A DNA stretch of 18,534 bases from Bacteroidales bacterium UBA2764 (GCA_002352705.1 DEIW01000188.1:1-18534), one strand, 5' to 3'; counted from the stretch's first letter, positions 6,089 through 14,363 are shown. Translations and numbers: made by a program. The notes: a model not told the origin generated them from the letters alone.

Positions 6089-6819
6089 ATAATCATATTC
6101 GAGAGTTCACGGTATAGTTCTTGCAGTTCCGGATGGGAAGCGAGAACTTCCAAATGATGGGAAATAACATTCTTGTCTTCCCGTTGCGCAGGTCCCGTCT
6201 GCGCTTTTTGAGGCGTCATCGAATGAAGTTTCAACGCCGTTTGGTCGATAAGCGGCAAGAGCGCTTCGAAAGGGATTCGTGTATCCCGGAGCACCTCCGC
6301 TGCTACGCGATACATGAGATTGGAGAAATTATTAGCGAATACTCCGGCAATGTGGAGCCTCTCGCGGTCATGCTGGTTTGCCTCATAGATATGACCTGTC
6401 AGATTTTGCGCAAGCGAATAGATTGCGGCTATATCGTCAATGTTCTTCCCTTCGATAAAACAAGGGATACCGCTCCAGTCATCTATCAAGATATCCCGGC
6501 TGAAAGACTGGAAGAAATAGAGTATTCCGGAATGGGGTTTGTCTTCTCCAAAGATGGATATAGGCATAGATCCGGAGGTATGGAGATGGAGCGCTTTGGG
6601 CGCATAAATTTTCTCTGTTACAGCTTTGAGCGCCTGATCCGCCACAGCATAGATATAAATATCAAAGCCACTTACGTTTTGCGCATTGCCGGGCTCTGAA
6701 ACAGTCCGCTCAGCCGTAAGAGGGCGGGCGTGGATAAGTTCGGGATGAATACCTTTGAGTTGAAAAGCATGATAAAGGTTTGTTCCTACACTTCCGGCTC
6801 CGATGATTGCTATTTTCAT
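6070..6819 (-). CDS. Rossmann-fold and DUF2520 domain protein
   Basis: The 249-residue protein starts MKIAIIGAGSVGTNLYHAF, a GxGxxG dinucleotide-binding loop. It continues as a Rossmann domain to about residue 130 (FDIYIYAVADQAL, LHTSGS, GILYFFQSFS). The rest is a helical DUF2520 domain (IAGVFANNFSNLMYRVAAEVL, LLPLIDQTALKL, LHSMTPQKAQTGPAQREDKNVISHHLEVL). The family resembles NAD(P)-dependent pyrroline-5-carboxylate or prephenate dehydrogenase-like enzymes, but the substrate is unknown. The ATG at 6819 was chosen because the Rossmann strand starts there. The longer 6861 start would add residues rich in Ser and Pro that do not fit. It converges on the DUF4421 gene with a 19-base overlap and has its own promoter, back to back with that of the M20 operon. 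Confidence 0.88.
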   Translation of the reverse strand: MKIAIIGAGSVGTNLYHAFQLKGIHPELIHARPLTAERTVSEPGNAQNVSGFDIYIYAVADQALKAVTEKIYAPKALHLHTSGSMPISIFGEDKPHSGILYFFQSFSRDILIDDWSGIPCFIEGKNIDDIAAIYSLAQNLTGHIYEANQHDRERLHIAGVFANNFSNLMYRVAAEVLRDTRIPFEALLPLIDQTALKLHSMTPQKAQTGPAQREDKNVISHHLEVLASHPELQELYRELSNMIIYRRGE

Positions 6820-6875
6820 ACTACTAATTATACTTGATGAAGGTCCGCTTGCACGCGACATAACTAATTATGGCA

Positions 6876-6907
6876 CAAAATTACTACAAATTTTGCATAT
6901 GTGCAAA
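6876..6907 (-). promoter_or_regulatory. Promoter for the Rossmann/DUF2520 gene
   Basis: On the lower strand TAATTTTG (6883 to 6876) is a -7 box, and TTTG (6907 to 6904) is the -33 box 20 bases away. The -33 box lies inside the spacer of the opposite promoter. Confidence 0.65.
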
Positions 6908-6923
6908 TTTTTTTGTACCTTTG
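6892..6923 (+). promoter_or_regulatory. Promoter for the M20 peptidase operon
   Basis: TACCTTTG at 6916-6923 matches the -7 box, and TTTG at 6892-6895 lies 20 bases upstream. This is one of the best consensus promoters in the window. It overlaps the divergent promoter at 6876-6907. Confidence 0.75.
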
Positions 6924-6953
6924 CGCAATAATTCATAAATACACCTATCACCT

Positions 6954-8369
6954 ATGAGTAATCAACCTACTGTCCAAAGTTATCTATCCGTTCATAAAAC
7001 ACGATTTATGGAGGAGTGGGCATCCCTCATCCGCATTCCGAGTGTCAGTTGTGAGGCAGAGCACAAAACCGACATGATTCGCTGCGCCGAGAGATGGCGT
7101 GAGTTATTATTGGCTGCCGGATGCCAGAAAGCAGAAGTACTTCCCTCTACCGGCAATCCGTTTGTATATGGAGAATACCAATGTCCCTGTCCTCCCGGAA
7201 CAGGTCATGACACCATTCCACCCACCGTGCTGGTTTACGCCCACTACGATGTAATGCCTGTAGAACCGCTTGAGGCATGGCATTCCGACCCATGGGAACC
7301 ATCTATACGTGAAGGACGTCTTTACGCCCGCGGTGCAGATGACGACAAAGGGCAGGCAATGATTCAGGCGAAGGCCTTTGAATACATGGTTCAGACAGGT
7401 CAGATGAGGTGCAATGTGAAGTTCATCTTCGAAGGTGAAGAGGAGATTGGCTCTCCATCACTGGAAGCGTTTTTAGAGGAGCATAAGGAACTACTCAAAG
7501 CTGATATCATCCTTGTTTCCGACACCTCAATGATTGGCAAAGAGACTCCGTCTATCACCACAGGCTTGCGCGGTCTCGCCTATTGGCAGATAGAGGTGGA
7601 TGGTCCGAACCGCGACCTGCACTCCGGACATTTCGGCGGTGCTGTGAAGAACCCTGTCAACGCACTATGCGAGATGATAGCCAAGGTAGTAGATGAAAAC
7701 GGCCGGATTACTATTCCGGGTTTCTACGATGACGTACTACCTATCCCCGAAGAGGAACGCAGAATGATTGCTCAAATACCATTCTCCCAAGAAACGTATA
7801 ACCGGGCGATAGATATTGACGAGGAATTCGGAGAAAAAGGCTTCAGCACGCTGGAACGCAACTCTTGCCGTCCGTCTTTCGACGTGTGTGGTATTTGGGG
7901 CGGTTATACGGGTGAGGGCTCCAAGACGGTACTGCCATCCAAAGCTTTCGCTAAGGTATCATGCCGCCTTGTAGCCAATCAGGATCATGAAAAGATATCC
8001 CGCGCTTTCGTCGATTATATCCAATCCATTGCTCCGAAAAGTGTCCGTGTCAAAGTGACTCCGATGCACGGCGGACAAGGTTATGTATGCCCAATAGACA
8101 TCCCTGCCTATAAAGCAGCTGAAGCGGGTTTTGAGAAAGCTTTCGGCATTCGTCCGTTAGCGGCACGTAGAGGCGGTTCGATTCCTATCATTGCCGCTTT
8201 TGAGCAGATATTAGGATGCAAAACCATTCTTATGGGTTTCGGATTGGAGCAGAACGCTATTCACTCGCCCAACGAATCCATGGACCTGGAGGTATGGGAG
8301 AAAGGAATCATCGCTGTCTCGGAATTCTATAACACCTATCCGGCTCTCTATACCCCATGCAAAAAATAA
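6954..8369 (+). CDS. M20 family metallopeptidase (dipeptidase type)
   Basis: The 471-residue protein is a co-catalytic zinc peptidase of the ArgE/DapE/Acy1/CPG2 group. Motifs in order: VLVYAHYDVMPVEP (93-104; metal-binding His97, Asp99), LYARGADDDKGQ (123-134; bridging Asp near 130), FEGEEEIGSPS (159-169; catalytic Glu of the GEEE group), VSDTSM (188-193; metal Asp190), RDLHSGHFGG (220-229; dimerisation/lid domain), RRGGSIPII (substrate carboxylate binding) and NAIHSPNE near the end (last metal His). Length and the paired Asp after ARG fit cytosolic carnosinase-like dipeptidases. There is no signal peptide, so it probably trims dipeptides in the cytoplasm. The downstream unknown gene overlaps its end by 13 bases. 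Confidence 0.92.
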   Translation: MSNQPTVQSYLSVHKTRFMEEWASLIRIPSVSCEAEHKTDMIRCAERWRELLLAAGCQKAEVLPSTGNPFVYGEYQCPCPPGTGHDTIPPTVLVYAHYDVMPVEPLEAWHSDPWEPSIREGRLYARGADDDKGQAMIQAKAFEYMVQTGQMRCNVKFIFEGEEEIGSPSLEAFLEEHKELLKADIILVSDTSMIGKETPSITTGLRGLAYWQIEVDGPNRDLHSGHFGGAVKNPVNALCEMIAKVVDENGRITIPGFYDDVLPIPEEERRMIAQIPFSQETYNRAIDIDEEFGEKGFSTLERNSCRPSFDVCGIWGGYTGEGSKTVLPSKAFAKVSCRLVANQDHEKISRAFVDYIQSIAPKSVRVKVTPMHGGQGYVCPIDIPAYKAAEAGFEKAFGIRPLAARRGGSIPIIAAFEQILGCKTILMGFGLEQNAIHSPNESMDLEVWEKGIIAVSEFYNTYPALYTPCKK

Positions 8370-9325
8370 ACACATCGGTCACTTTTATTCCTGAGCATCC
8401 GCATGCTTCCACGGCGTACGGCACGGTTTTCTATGTGCCCGGTTCTGCTTCGCAGACACTGAATGACTATGTAAGGAGCCATACAAAAGAGATAACACTG
8501 CATATCAACGGAAATGAACAGAATTGGGTGACATGTACGGTCGTCTTTGCGGAAGGAGGATACTTCCCTACCCTTCAGCAAGCTGCTTTATACAGTCCGT
8601 TGATAGCAGTAGAGGAGGAAGAAGAGAGCACTTTCCTAACGACTTCTCTCAGTGACGTTCATCCGGAAGAAATTGCCGAAGTAACAGAGCTGTTCTTCAC
8701 CGCCTTACAGAACTCCTTTGATGAAGCGTTGGACGGAAGTTCTGCTGAGTCCAATAGTCAGTTGGCATTCCATGAGGCAGACGAGACTCCTCTGATGGAG
8801 AGCCGGGAACGCCATGAGGCACCTTGCGCAGAAGAACCCTGCTTAATGATGCACCGTGAAGCGGCTCTTGGAAAGCGAGAGACATGCGGACATAAAGACC
8901 GCCCCGGCAGGTTGGAGATTACGCCGTACAATTACCGCGTTCTGCTTCCTGATTACGCAAGCGAGATTCATTTCACGGCACAAGTAAAAGCGTTGTATGT
9001 CCTTTTTCTAAATCATCCGGAAGGCATTAGGATGAAGGATATTGGCGATTATAAAGAAGAATATATCTATTTGTATTTTCAGTTGACAAACCGTTCTGAC
9101 ACAGACAAACTGCGGGAATCGGTCAACAAGCTGTTGGACGTTTGTAACCCCAACGCACTGAATGTCAAGAAATCCCAGTGCAACTCGGCTATCTACTCCG
9201 CCCTGCCCCGGGAAGATTTATACCGGTATTACGAAATAGAGGTTCGACGCGGGTTACCACATAAAATCAACCTGAACAGAAGATTGGTACATATGCCTGA
9301 AAACCTGTCGGTTAAGGGTTTGTAA
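8357..9325 (+). CDS. Uncharacterised two-domain protein, acidic linker, conserved C-terminal domain
   Basis: I do not recognise a named family. The 322-residue protein has no signal peptide or membrane segment. Residues 1-82 form a beta-rich domain (TAYGTVFYVPGSASQTLNDYVRS). Residues 85-185 are an acidic, likely disordered linker (VEEEEES, many Glu, His and Cys). Residues about 186-312 form a helical domain with TAQVKALYVLFLNHPEGIRMKDIGDYKEEYIYLYFQL and later NPNALNVKKSQCNSAIYSAL, which looks like segments seen in Bacteroidota hypothetical proteins. A winged-helix-like shape is possible but unproven. It starts inside the end of the M20 gene in another frame (13-base overlap), so translation is probably coupled. 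The vWA gene follows after a separate promoter. Confidence 0.75.
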   Translation: MQKINTSVTFIPEHPHASTAYGTVFYVPGSASQTLNDYVRSHTKEITLHINGNEQNWVTCTVVFAEGGYFPTLQQAALYSPLIAVEEEEESTFLTTSLSDVHPEEIAEVTELFFTALQNSFDEALDGSSAESNSQLAFHEADETPLMESRERHEAPCAEEPCLMMHREAALGKRETCGHKDRPGRLEITPYNYRVLLPDYASEIHFTAQVKALYVLFLNHPEGIRMKDIGDYKEEYIYLYFQLTNRSDTDKLRESVNKLLDVCNPNALNVKKSQCNSAIYSALPREDLYRYYEIEVRRGLPHKINLNRRLVHMPENLSVKGL

Positions 9326-9335
9326 CGTTACAAAC

Positions 9336-9368
9336 TTTTGGGCAATCGCCCAATAAGCAGTACCTTTG
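9336..9368 (+). promoter_or_regulatory. Promoter with a palindrome between its boxes
   Basis: TTTTG (9336-9340) and TACCTTTG (9361-9368), 20 bases apart, form a strong Bacteroidota promoter for the vWA gene. The inverted repeat TTGGGC-AATC-GCCCAA (9338-9353) overlaps the -33 box and fills the first half of the spacer, which is where a repressor operator would lie. Confidence 0.7.
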
Positions 9369-9400
9369 CAGCGGATTTGAGAAAGTCCGCTGTATTTTTT
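9369..9400 (+). terminator. Hairpin plus U-run at the predicted transcription start
   Basis: Left arm CAGCGGATTT, loop GAGA (GNRA type) and right arm AAGTCCGCTG make a 10-pair stem (one G-U pair), followed by TATTTTTT. It looks like an intrinsic terminator. The predicted start of the vWA transcript falls near its left arm, so it could stop read-through from the upstream operon, weaken or attenuate the vWA transcript, or protect its 5' end. Confidence 0.6.
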
Positions 9401-9428
9401 AGTATTAACAACTCAAACATCCATCACT

Positions 9429-10121
9429 ATGAAAACGAACATCACTACCAAGACCAAGGTATTCAATCTGGTTATCTTAGACAAATCCGGCTCCATGGAA
9501 TCTATCCGCAAAGAGGCGATAGACGGGTACAATGAGACTTTAGGAAGCATTCGTGCTACACAACTCAAACATTCGGACAGTCAAGAGCATTTTGTATCGT
9601 TGGCAGCGTTTTGCGGCTGCGGGATCGAAATGATTTATGACAAAACACCGATTGACAAGGCACAGAAACTAAGGAAGGAACAATACGAACCTTGCTGCGT
9701 GACTCCATTGTACGACGCAATAGGCTGCACCCTCAAAAAACTGAAGAATGACGTACGGAATGTAGAAGACTCTGCCGTTATCGTAACCATCATTACGGAC
9801 GGTTATGAGAATGCTTCCAAAGAATGGACAGGTCCTGCCGTCAAGAAACTCATCGATGAGTGCAAGCAGGAAGGATGGGTCTTTGCATTCATTGGCGCCG
9901 GAGAAGATATTATAAAGATTGCTTCATCCATCTCCATCACCAATACCGTGGTATGGGAAAAGACCTCAGAAGGCACGGCAAAAATGTTCTCCACCGCCAA
10001 CAGTGCGAGCGCACGTTTCTGCGACAAAATTGCGACCCCGTGTTGCGCCAACGCGTCAGTAGCCGAGCGCAAAGAAAGACGTAAAGTATTGGCTGAAGAC
10101 TTTTTTGACAATGAAAAATGA
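9429..10121 (+). CDS. Cytoplasmic von Willebrand factor A domain protein
   Basis: The 230-residue protein is essentially one vWA domain. The metal-ion-dependent adhesion site is complete: LVILDKSGSM gives D18, S20 and S22, TPLYDAI gives T92, and ITDGYEN gives D124. No signal peptide or membrane segment is present, so it should act in the cytoplasm, like TerY-type or co-chaperone vWA proteins. Cysteines are unusually clustered (CGC at 62-64, CC at 89-90 next to the MIDAS Thr, CC at 205-206), which might bind metal or sense redox state. That is inference. The ligand is unknown. It has its own promoter with a palindromic spacer, and the amylase promoter begins right after its stop. Confidence 0.88.
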   Translation: MKTNITTKTKVFNLVILDKSGSMESIRKEAIDGYNETLGSIRATQLKHSDSQEHFVSLAAFCGCGIEMIYDKTPIDKAQKLRKEQYEPCCVTPLYDAIGCTLKKLKNDVRNVEDSAVIVTIITDGYENASKEWTGPAVKKLIDECKQEGWVFAFIGAGEDIIKIASSISITNTVVWEKTSEGTAKMFSTANSASARFCDKIATPCCANASVAERKERRKVLAEDFFDNEK

Positions 10122-10128
10122 TTTTTTA

Positions 10129-10160
10129 TTTGCGCATATCAAAAAAAAGCATTATCTTTG
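10129..10160 (+). promoter_or_regulatory. Promoter for the amylase operon
   Basis: TTTG (10129-10132) and TATCTTTG (10153-10160), 20 bases apart, fit the Bacteroidota consensus. The -33 box starts only eight bases after the vWA stop codon. Confidence 0.75.
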
Positions 10161-10180
10161 CGCCATAAATGATATGCACC

Positions 10181-12163
10181 ATGAGAAAATCTATTCTTTT
10201 AGCAGTCCTTGTTCTATGTTTTGCGGGCTGTAAGCAAAGTTCTTCATTTAATGCCGAATATGTAGCCAAGAGTTTTCCTATCATGCCTGTCAGGCTAAGT
10301 TCGGATAGTATGACCGTCATTTTGACCGATTATGTGCCTGCGTTCTTCGGCGAGAAGGAAAATAAATGGGTATCCGAGATGACCGTTTACAACACCGGCC
10401 ATCTCGGTGCTATTTCATACAGTGATAAAAGCGGTTCTTTTTCTATCCCCGTACTGCCATACAAACCGGTACGTCAGTCTTTTATCTCCCTCGGATACAA
10501 GGATGACAGGCTGCAGGTAGGCTTCTACGACAGTGTAGAAAAACCGTCTATTATGGCATACGTTCAGAATATGCCTATTGACTCTGCTTACTGGCTACAG
10601 ACCAATGATAACGAATGGACATTGGATTTATCCATTATTCCGGAGGTACAGGCATGTGCAGAGGGTAGAGCCTTCTTGCGTGTTTATGCGGAAGACGAGA
10701 CGTATCTCTATAACGACCTGCTATTACCGTTGGAAAATGGCAAAGTGATAACTGACGCTTCTCTACTAAACCGTCATGACCAGCAGGCACAGGTACTCTA
10801 CTCCGTCCTCATTGACCGATTTCAAAACGGGAATACAGCCAACGATTGGAAGATGAACAGTCCTGAGGTATTGGATATTGTAGATTATCAGGGTGGAGAC
10901 CTTGCCGGTATCACTGCTAAAATCTGCGATGGATATTTCGACCGTTTGGGTGTAAACACCCTTTGGATCAGCCCGGTCACCCAGAACCCATGGGATGCAT
11001 GGGGGCTTTATCCGTTCAAAAACGGCAACAAATACGACTCCACAAAAACCTATACCAAGTTCAGCGGCTACCACGGCTACTGGCCTATCTTCGCCACCAA
11101 GTTGGATGACCGTTTTGGTACTCCGGATGAGTTCCGCACCTTATTAGATAGCGCACACGCGCACGAGATAAACGTAGTTCTGGATTATGTTGCCAACCAT
11201 ATGCATATCAATTCGCCTACCCTCCAGACACATCCGGATTGGCACACAGACTCTATTCTGCCGGACGGACGGCGTAATTTCGAGTTATGGGACGATGCGC
11301 GTTTGACGACTTGGTTTGACAAACACATTCCTACTCTCGATTTGGAGCGTGAGGATGTATGCGAAGCGATGACGGACAGTGCTCTCTATTGGTTGGCAAA
11401 CTATGATTTAGACGGTTATCGTCATGACGCCTGCAAACATATCCCGGAAGGTTATTGGCGAATGTTAGGCCAGAAGATTGCACACCGCTGGCCCGGCCGA
11501 CCGATTTGGATGATCGGGGAGACATACGGCAGCCCGGAACTGATCGGAAGTTATGTCAAGAGCGGTATGCTGAATGCCCAGTTCGATTTCAATGTCTATT
11601 TCACAGCGCGTGAGGCTCTTTGCGGCTACGCTGGAATGGACCGGATACTAACGAACGAACTGACTTCTCTGGCTACTTACGGAGCTCACCACACTATGGG
11701 TAATATCTCCGGCAATCATGACCAAATCCGCTTTGCTTCCATCGCCGGCGGCGCTATTGACATCCATAGTCAAGGCAAGGAAGAAGGCTGGACGCAAGAG
11801 ATTGGTATCGGGGATGCCGGAAAAGCCTACAAGCGGGCACTGCTACTGGAAGTGCTGAATATGACACTACCCGGCGTTCCTTGTATTTATCAAGGCGATG
11901 AGTACGGAGAGGTTGGCGGTAATGATCCCGACAACCGCAAAATGATGCGCTTCGACGCACTCTGTCTTGACGAGAGGAACATGCGGGAGAAAGTAGCCGA
12001 ACTGATACATCTGCGTCGTCACTCCATGCCGTTGATGTACGGAGACTTTATTCCGCTTATAGACCGGCCGGATGAAATTGTTTACCAGCGAATTTATCTG
12101 GGAGAGAAAGTAACGGTTATCATCAACCGCCGTAATCTGACATATGAAATCATTGAGAACTAA
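10181..12163 (+). CDS. GH13 alpha-amylase family lipoprotein with N-terminal domain
   Basis: The 660-residue protein starts with a lipoprotein signal, MRKSILLAVLVLCFAGC, with the lipidated Cys at 17. Residues about 25-195 form a beta-rich N-terminal domain of the kind that precedes neopullulanase/cyclomaltodextrinase-like enzymes. The GH13 barrel follows (YSVLIDRFQNGN, GGDLAGI, TLWISPV). Conserved regions: LDYVANH (I), DGYRHDACKH with the nucleophile Asp416 (II), MIGET with acid/base Glu447 (III) and ISGNHDQ with Asp514 (IV). It should hydrolyse alpha-1,4-glucans such as starch-derived maltodextrins from a membrane anchor. The residues after Cys (KQSSS) are not a strong surface-export signal. 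ATG 10181 was preferred over 10169 because the signal peptide begins there. The second amylase follows after 11 bases. Confidence 0.92.
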   Translation: MRKSILLAVLVLCFAGCKQSSSFNAEYVAKSFPIMPVRLSSDSMTVILTDYVPAFFGEKENKWVSEMTVYNTGHLGAISYSDKSGSFSIPVLPYKPVRQSFISLGYKDDRLQVGFYDSVEKPSIMAYVQNMPIDSAYWLQTNDNEWTLDLSIIPEVQACAEGRAFLRVYAEDETYLYNDLLLPLENGKVITDASLLNRHDQQAQVLYSVLIDRFQNGNTANDWKMNSPEVLDIVDYQGGDLAGITAKICDGYFDRLGVNTLWISPVTQNPWDAWGLYPFKNGNKYDSTKTYTKFSGYHGYWPIFATKLDDRFGTPDEFRTLLDSAHAHEINVVLDYVANHMHINSPTLQTHPDWHTDSILPDGRRNFELWDDARLTTWFDKHIPTLDLEREDVCEAMTDSALYWLANYDLDGYRHDACKHIPEGYWRMLGQKIAHRWPGRPIWMIGETYGSPELIGSYVKSGMLNAQFDFNVYFTAREALCGYAGMDRILTNELTSLATYGAHHTMGNISGNHDQIRFASIAGGAIDIHSQGKEEGWTQEIGIGDAGKAYKRALLLEVLNMTLPGVPCIYQGDEYGEVGGNDPDNRKMMRFDALCLDERNMREKVAELIHLRRHSMPLMYGDFIPLIDRPDEIVYQRIYLGEKVTVIINRRNLTYEIIEN

Positions 12164-12174
12164 TTGTGTAAATC

Positions 12175-13518
12175 ATGAAAAAGAGCCTCCTTTTCCTAAT
12201 GGCAATAATTTGCCTGGTGAGTTGTTCCGAGCAACCAAGTCTGCGTCATCCCAAATGGGCGTATGACGCTACCATCTATGAGTTAAACACCCGCCAAGCG
12301 ACACCGGAAGGTACTTTCCAAGCCGCCGAGGCATTGCTTCCTACCCTTCGCGAGAACGGCATTGATATCATCTGGGTAATGCCCTGCCAGCCGATTGGTA
12401 AGATTACCCGTAAAGGTACGTTAGGCAGTTACTATTCCATCATTGATTACTGCGCTATCAACCCCGAGTTCGGTACCCGTGCGGACTTCGAGCACTTCCT
12501 TGCAGCCGCCCATAAACAGGGCTTTAAAGTCATTCTTGACTGGGTGGCTAACCACACGGCACCGGATAGCGAGTGGACAAAGAACGACGGATGGCATTAC
12601 AGGGACAGTTTAGGTAACCTGATGGTTCAGTACGACTGGACGGACATCTCCAAACTGAACTATGACAACCAAGATATGCGCGCCGAAATGCTCAAAGCCA
12701 TGCATTGGTGGATGGACAGTATAGGCATAGACGGTTTCCGTTGCGACGTAGCGGGCGAAGTACCGACTGATTTCTGGAACTGGGCGATGAGTGACTTACG
12801 TCTGACTCATCCACAGATGTTCACCCTCGCGGAGGATGAGGATAAAGCGCAAGAACTGACCGAAACAGCCTTCGATATGTACTACGGTTGGACACTCCAC
12901 CACATCATGAATGAAGTGGCGCAAGGCAAGAAAAGCGTAGAGGATTTATGGTCTTACTTTGCTAAGGCAGACAGTACCATTCGCCCTGAGGCTATTCGCA
13001 TGAATTTCATCACCAACCATGATGAAAACAGTTGGAACGGCACGGAGCAGGAACGAATGGGCAATGCAGTGCCTTTGTTCGCAGCTTTCTGCTACATAGT
13101 GCCAGGCATGCCGATGATTTACACCGGCCAGTTGAGTGGCAACCACCACCGTCTGGAGTTCTTTGAGAAAGACACTATTGACATGGACGAGAGCTATGCC
13201 CAGGCGGAACTATACAACCAACTGAACGGCTTGAGGGCGCGGAATAAAGCATTGTTCAGTCCGGAGGTGGGGGCGCCGATGGTTCGCCTCATAGCCGACA
13301 ACGAACACATCTTTGCCTGTGTCCGTCAGAAGGAGGGCAAATGGTACAACAACACCATTATTGCAGTGATGAACATGAGTGACCGGGAGCAAACCGTGAC
13401 ACTTGATTTAACGGGGTACGAAGGAAAATATCAATGTCTTTGCGGCAAGAAAATCAAATTGGAAACGACACTGCAGTTAAGCCTTGCACCGTGGGAATTC
13501 AAGATTTTTGAGAAATAA
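12175..13518 (+). CDS. Smaller GH13 alpha-amylase family lipoprotein
   Basis: The 447-residue protein starts MKKSLLFLMAIICLVSC, a lipoprotein signal with Cys17, followed by SEQPS. The barrel begins almost at once (WAYDATIYELNTRQ). Conserved regions: LDWVANHTA (I, 121-129), DGFRCDVAGEVP with nucleophile Asp191 (II), FTLAEDE with probable acid/base Glu220 (III) and FITNHDENSW with Asp283 (IV). There is a short all-beta C-terminal domain (TVTLDLTGYEGKYQCLCG) and no separate N-terminal domain, so it is more compact than its upstream partner. The two probably act on different glucan lengths at the envelope. Exact specificity is not readable from the sequence. It shares a promoter with the upstream gene. 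Confidence 0.92.
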   Translation: MKKSLLFLMAIICLVSCSEQPSLRHPKWAYDATIYELNTRQATPEGTFQAAEALLPTLRENGIDIIWVMPCQPIGKITRKGTLGSYYSIIDYCAINPEFGTRADFEHFLAAAHKQGFKVILDWVANHTAPDSEWTKNDGWHYRDSLGNLMVQYDWTDISKLNYDNQDMRAEMLKAMHWWMDSIGIDGFRCDVAGEVPTDFWNWAMSDLRLTHPQMFTLAEDEDKAQELTETAFDMYYGWTLHHIMNEVAQGKKSVEDLWSYFAKADSTIRPEAIRMNFITNHDENSWNGTEQERMGNAVPLFAAFCYIVPGMPMIYTGQLSGNHHRLEFFEKDTIDMDESYAQAELYNQLNGLRARNKALFSPEVGAPMVRLIADNEHIFACVRQKEGKWYNNTIIAVMNMSDREQTVTLDLTGYEGKYQCLCGKKIKLETTLQLSLAPWEFKIFEK

Positions 13519-13526
13519 CGCTGTAC

Positions 13527-13558
13527 CGATATATCGAGGTATCGACATATTGGCATAA
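13527..13558. repeat. Octamer tandem array, three to four units
   Basis: The units are CGATATAT, CGAGGTAT, CGACATAT and a weak TGGCATAA. The array starts nine bases after the amylase stop and lies before the terminator. The first unit with its neighbour forms the palindrome CGATATATCG. Confidence 0.6.
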
Positions 13559-13566
13559 CGTATAAA

Positions 13567-13606
13567 ATAAAATCCCTCGTACTTGTCGGTGCGAGGGATT
13601 TTTTCA
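13567..13606. terminator. Bidirectional intrinsic terminator
   Basis: The arms AATCCCTCG (13571-13579) and CGAGGGATT (13592-13600) form a nine-pair stem with a T-run on the right and an A-rich stretch on the left. It separates the converging amylase and fabG operons. Confidence 0.9.
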
Positions 13607-13620
13607 TTGTCGCCATGACT

Positions 13621-14361
13621 TTATGCCATAGCTCCGTTGACTTGTATTACCTGTCCGGAAACATATGAGGAAAGGTCAGAGGCAAGAAAGAGTGCAACCT
13701 TGGCAACCTCTTCCGGTTCGCCTCCTCTGCGCATAGGAATTATTGAGACAAACTGCTTGAGTGTCTCCTCCGGAAGTGCCTTCGTCATATCGGTCAGTAT
13801 AAATCCCGGTGCGATAGCATTAGCGCGTACGCCACGAGCTCCTAATTCTTTGGCTACAGACTTGGTCAGGGCTATAATGCCGGCTTTCGAAGCGGCATAG
13901 TTGGCTTGTCCGGCATTGCCGTTGATGCCGACTACAGAGCTGAGCGAGATAATCGAACCACCGCGCTGGCGCACCATTACAGGCGTAGCAGCATGGGTGA
14001 AGTTAAACGCCGACTTGAGGTTCACTTGGATGACTTGGTCCCACTGTTGCTCGGTCATCCGCATGAGAAGAGTGTCACGCGTAATGCCGGCATTATTGAC
14101 CAGGATATCCAGTTTGCCAAAATCCTTGACGACACTCTCTACGACTACATGCGCTGCCTCGAAATCTGCGGCGTTAGAAGCATAAAAACTGACCTTTACT
14201 CCCAACGCTGCTATCTCGTCGCGCGTAGCCTGAGCCTGTTCATTGAATTCCAGATCTGTGAACGCTATTGCCGCTCCTTCGCGGGCAAAAGCCAATGCAA
14301 TCTGTTTACCTATTCCGCGGGCTGCACCCGTAATCAAAGCTACTTTATTCTCCAGTAACAT
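13621..14361 (-). CDS. fabG: 3-oxoacyl-[acyl-carrier-protein] reductase FabG
   Basis: The 246-residue protein is a classical short-chain dehydrogenase. It has the cofactor loop TGAARGIG (11-18), NNAG (89-92), the structural Asn114, and the catalytic Ser142, Tyr155 and Lys159 (SLSSVVG, then NYAASK). The end, VSGQVIQVNGAMA, matches FabG. It reduces 3-oxoacyl-ACP with NADPH in each round of fatty-acid elongation. Because the SDR family is large, another carbonyl substrate is possible, but length and motifs favour FabG. It is the last gene of the lower-strand group after lptC, with the 15-base tandem array filling the gap just upstream of its ATG. Confidence 0.9.
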   Translation of the reverse strand: MLLENKVALITGAARGIGKQIALAFAREGAAIAFTDLEFNEQAQATRDEIAALGVKVSFYASNAADFEAAHVVVESVVKDFGKLDILVNNAGITRDTLLMRMTEQQWDQVIQVNLKSAFNFTHAATPVMVRQRGGSIISLSSVVGINGNAGQANYAASKAGIIALTKSVAKELGARGVRANAIAPGFILTDMTKALPEETLKQFVSIIPMRRGGEPEEVAKVALFLASDLSSYVSGQVIQVNGAMA

Positions 14362-14363
14362 AA

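Noticed and set aside
6121..6699. 192-residue open frame opposite the DUF2520 gene
   Set aside because: It is an Arg/Met-rich shadow frame without recognisable domains. The lower strand carries the conserved Rossmann protein.
13906..14358. Upper-strand open frames opposite fabG
   Set aside because: They have no family features and lie fully antisense to a well-supported gene.
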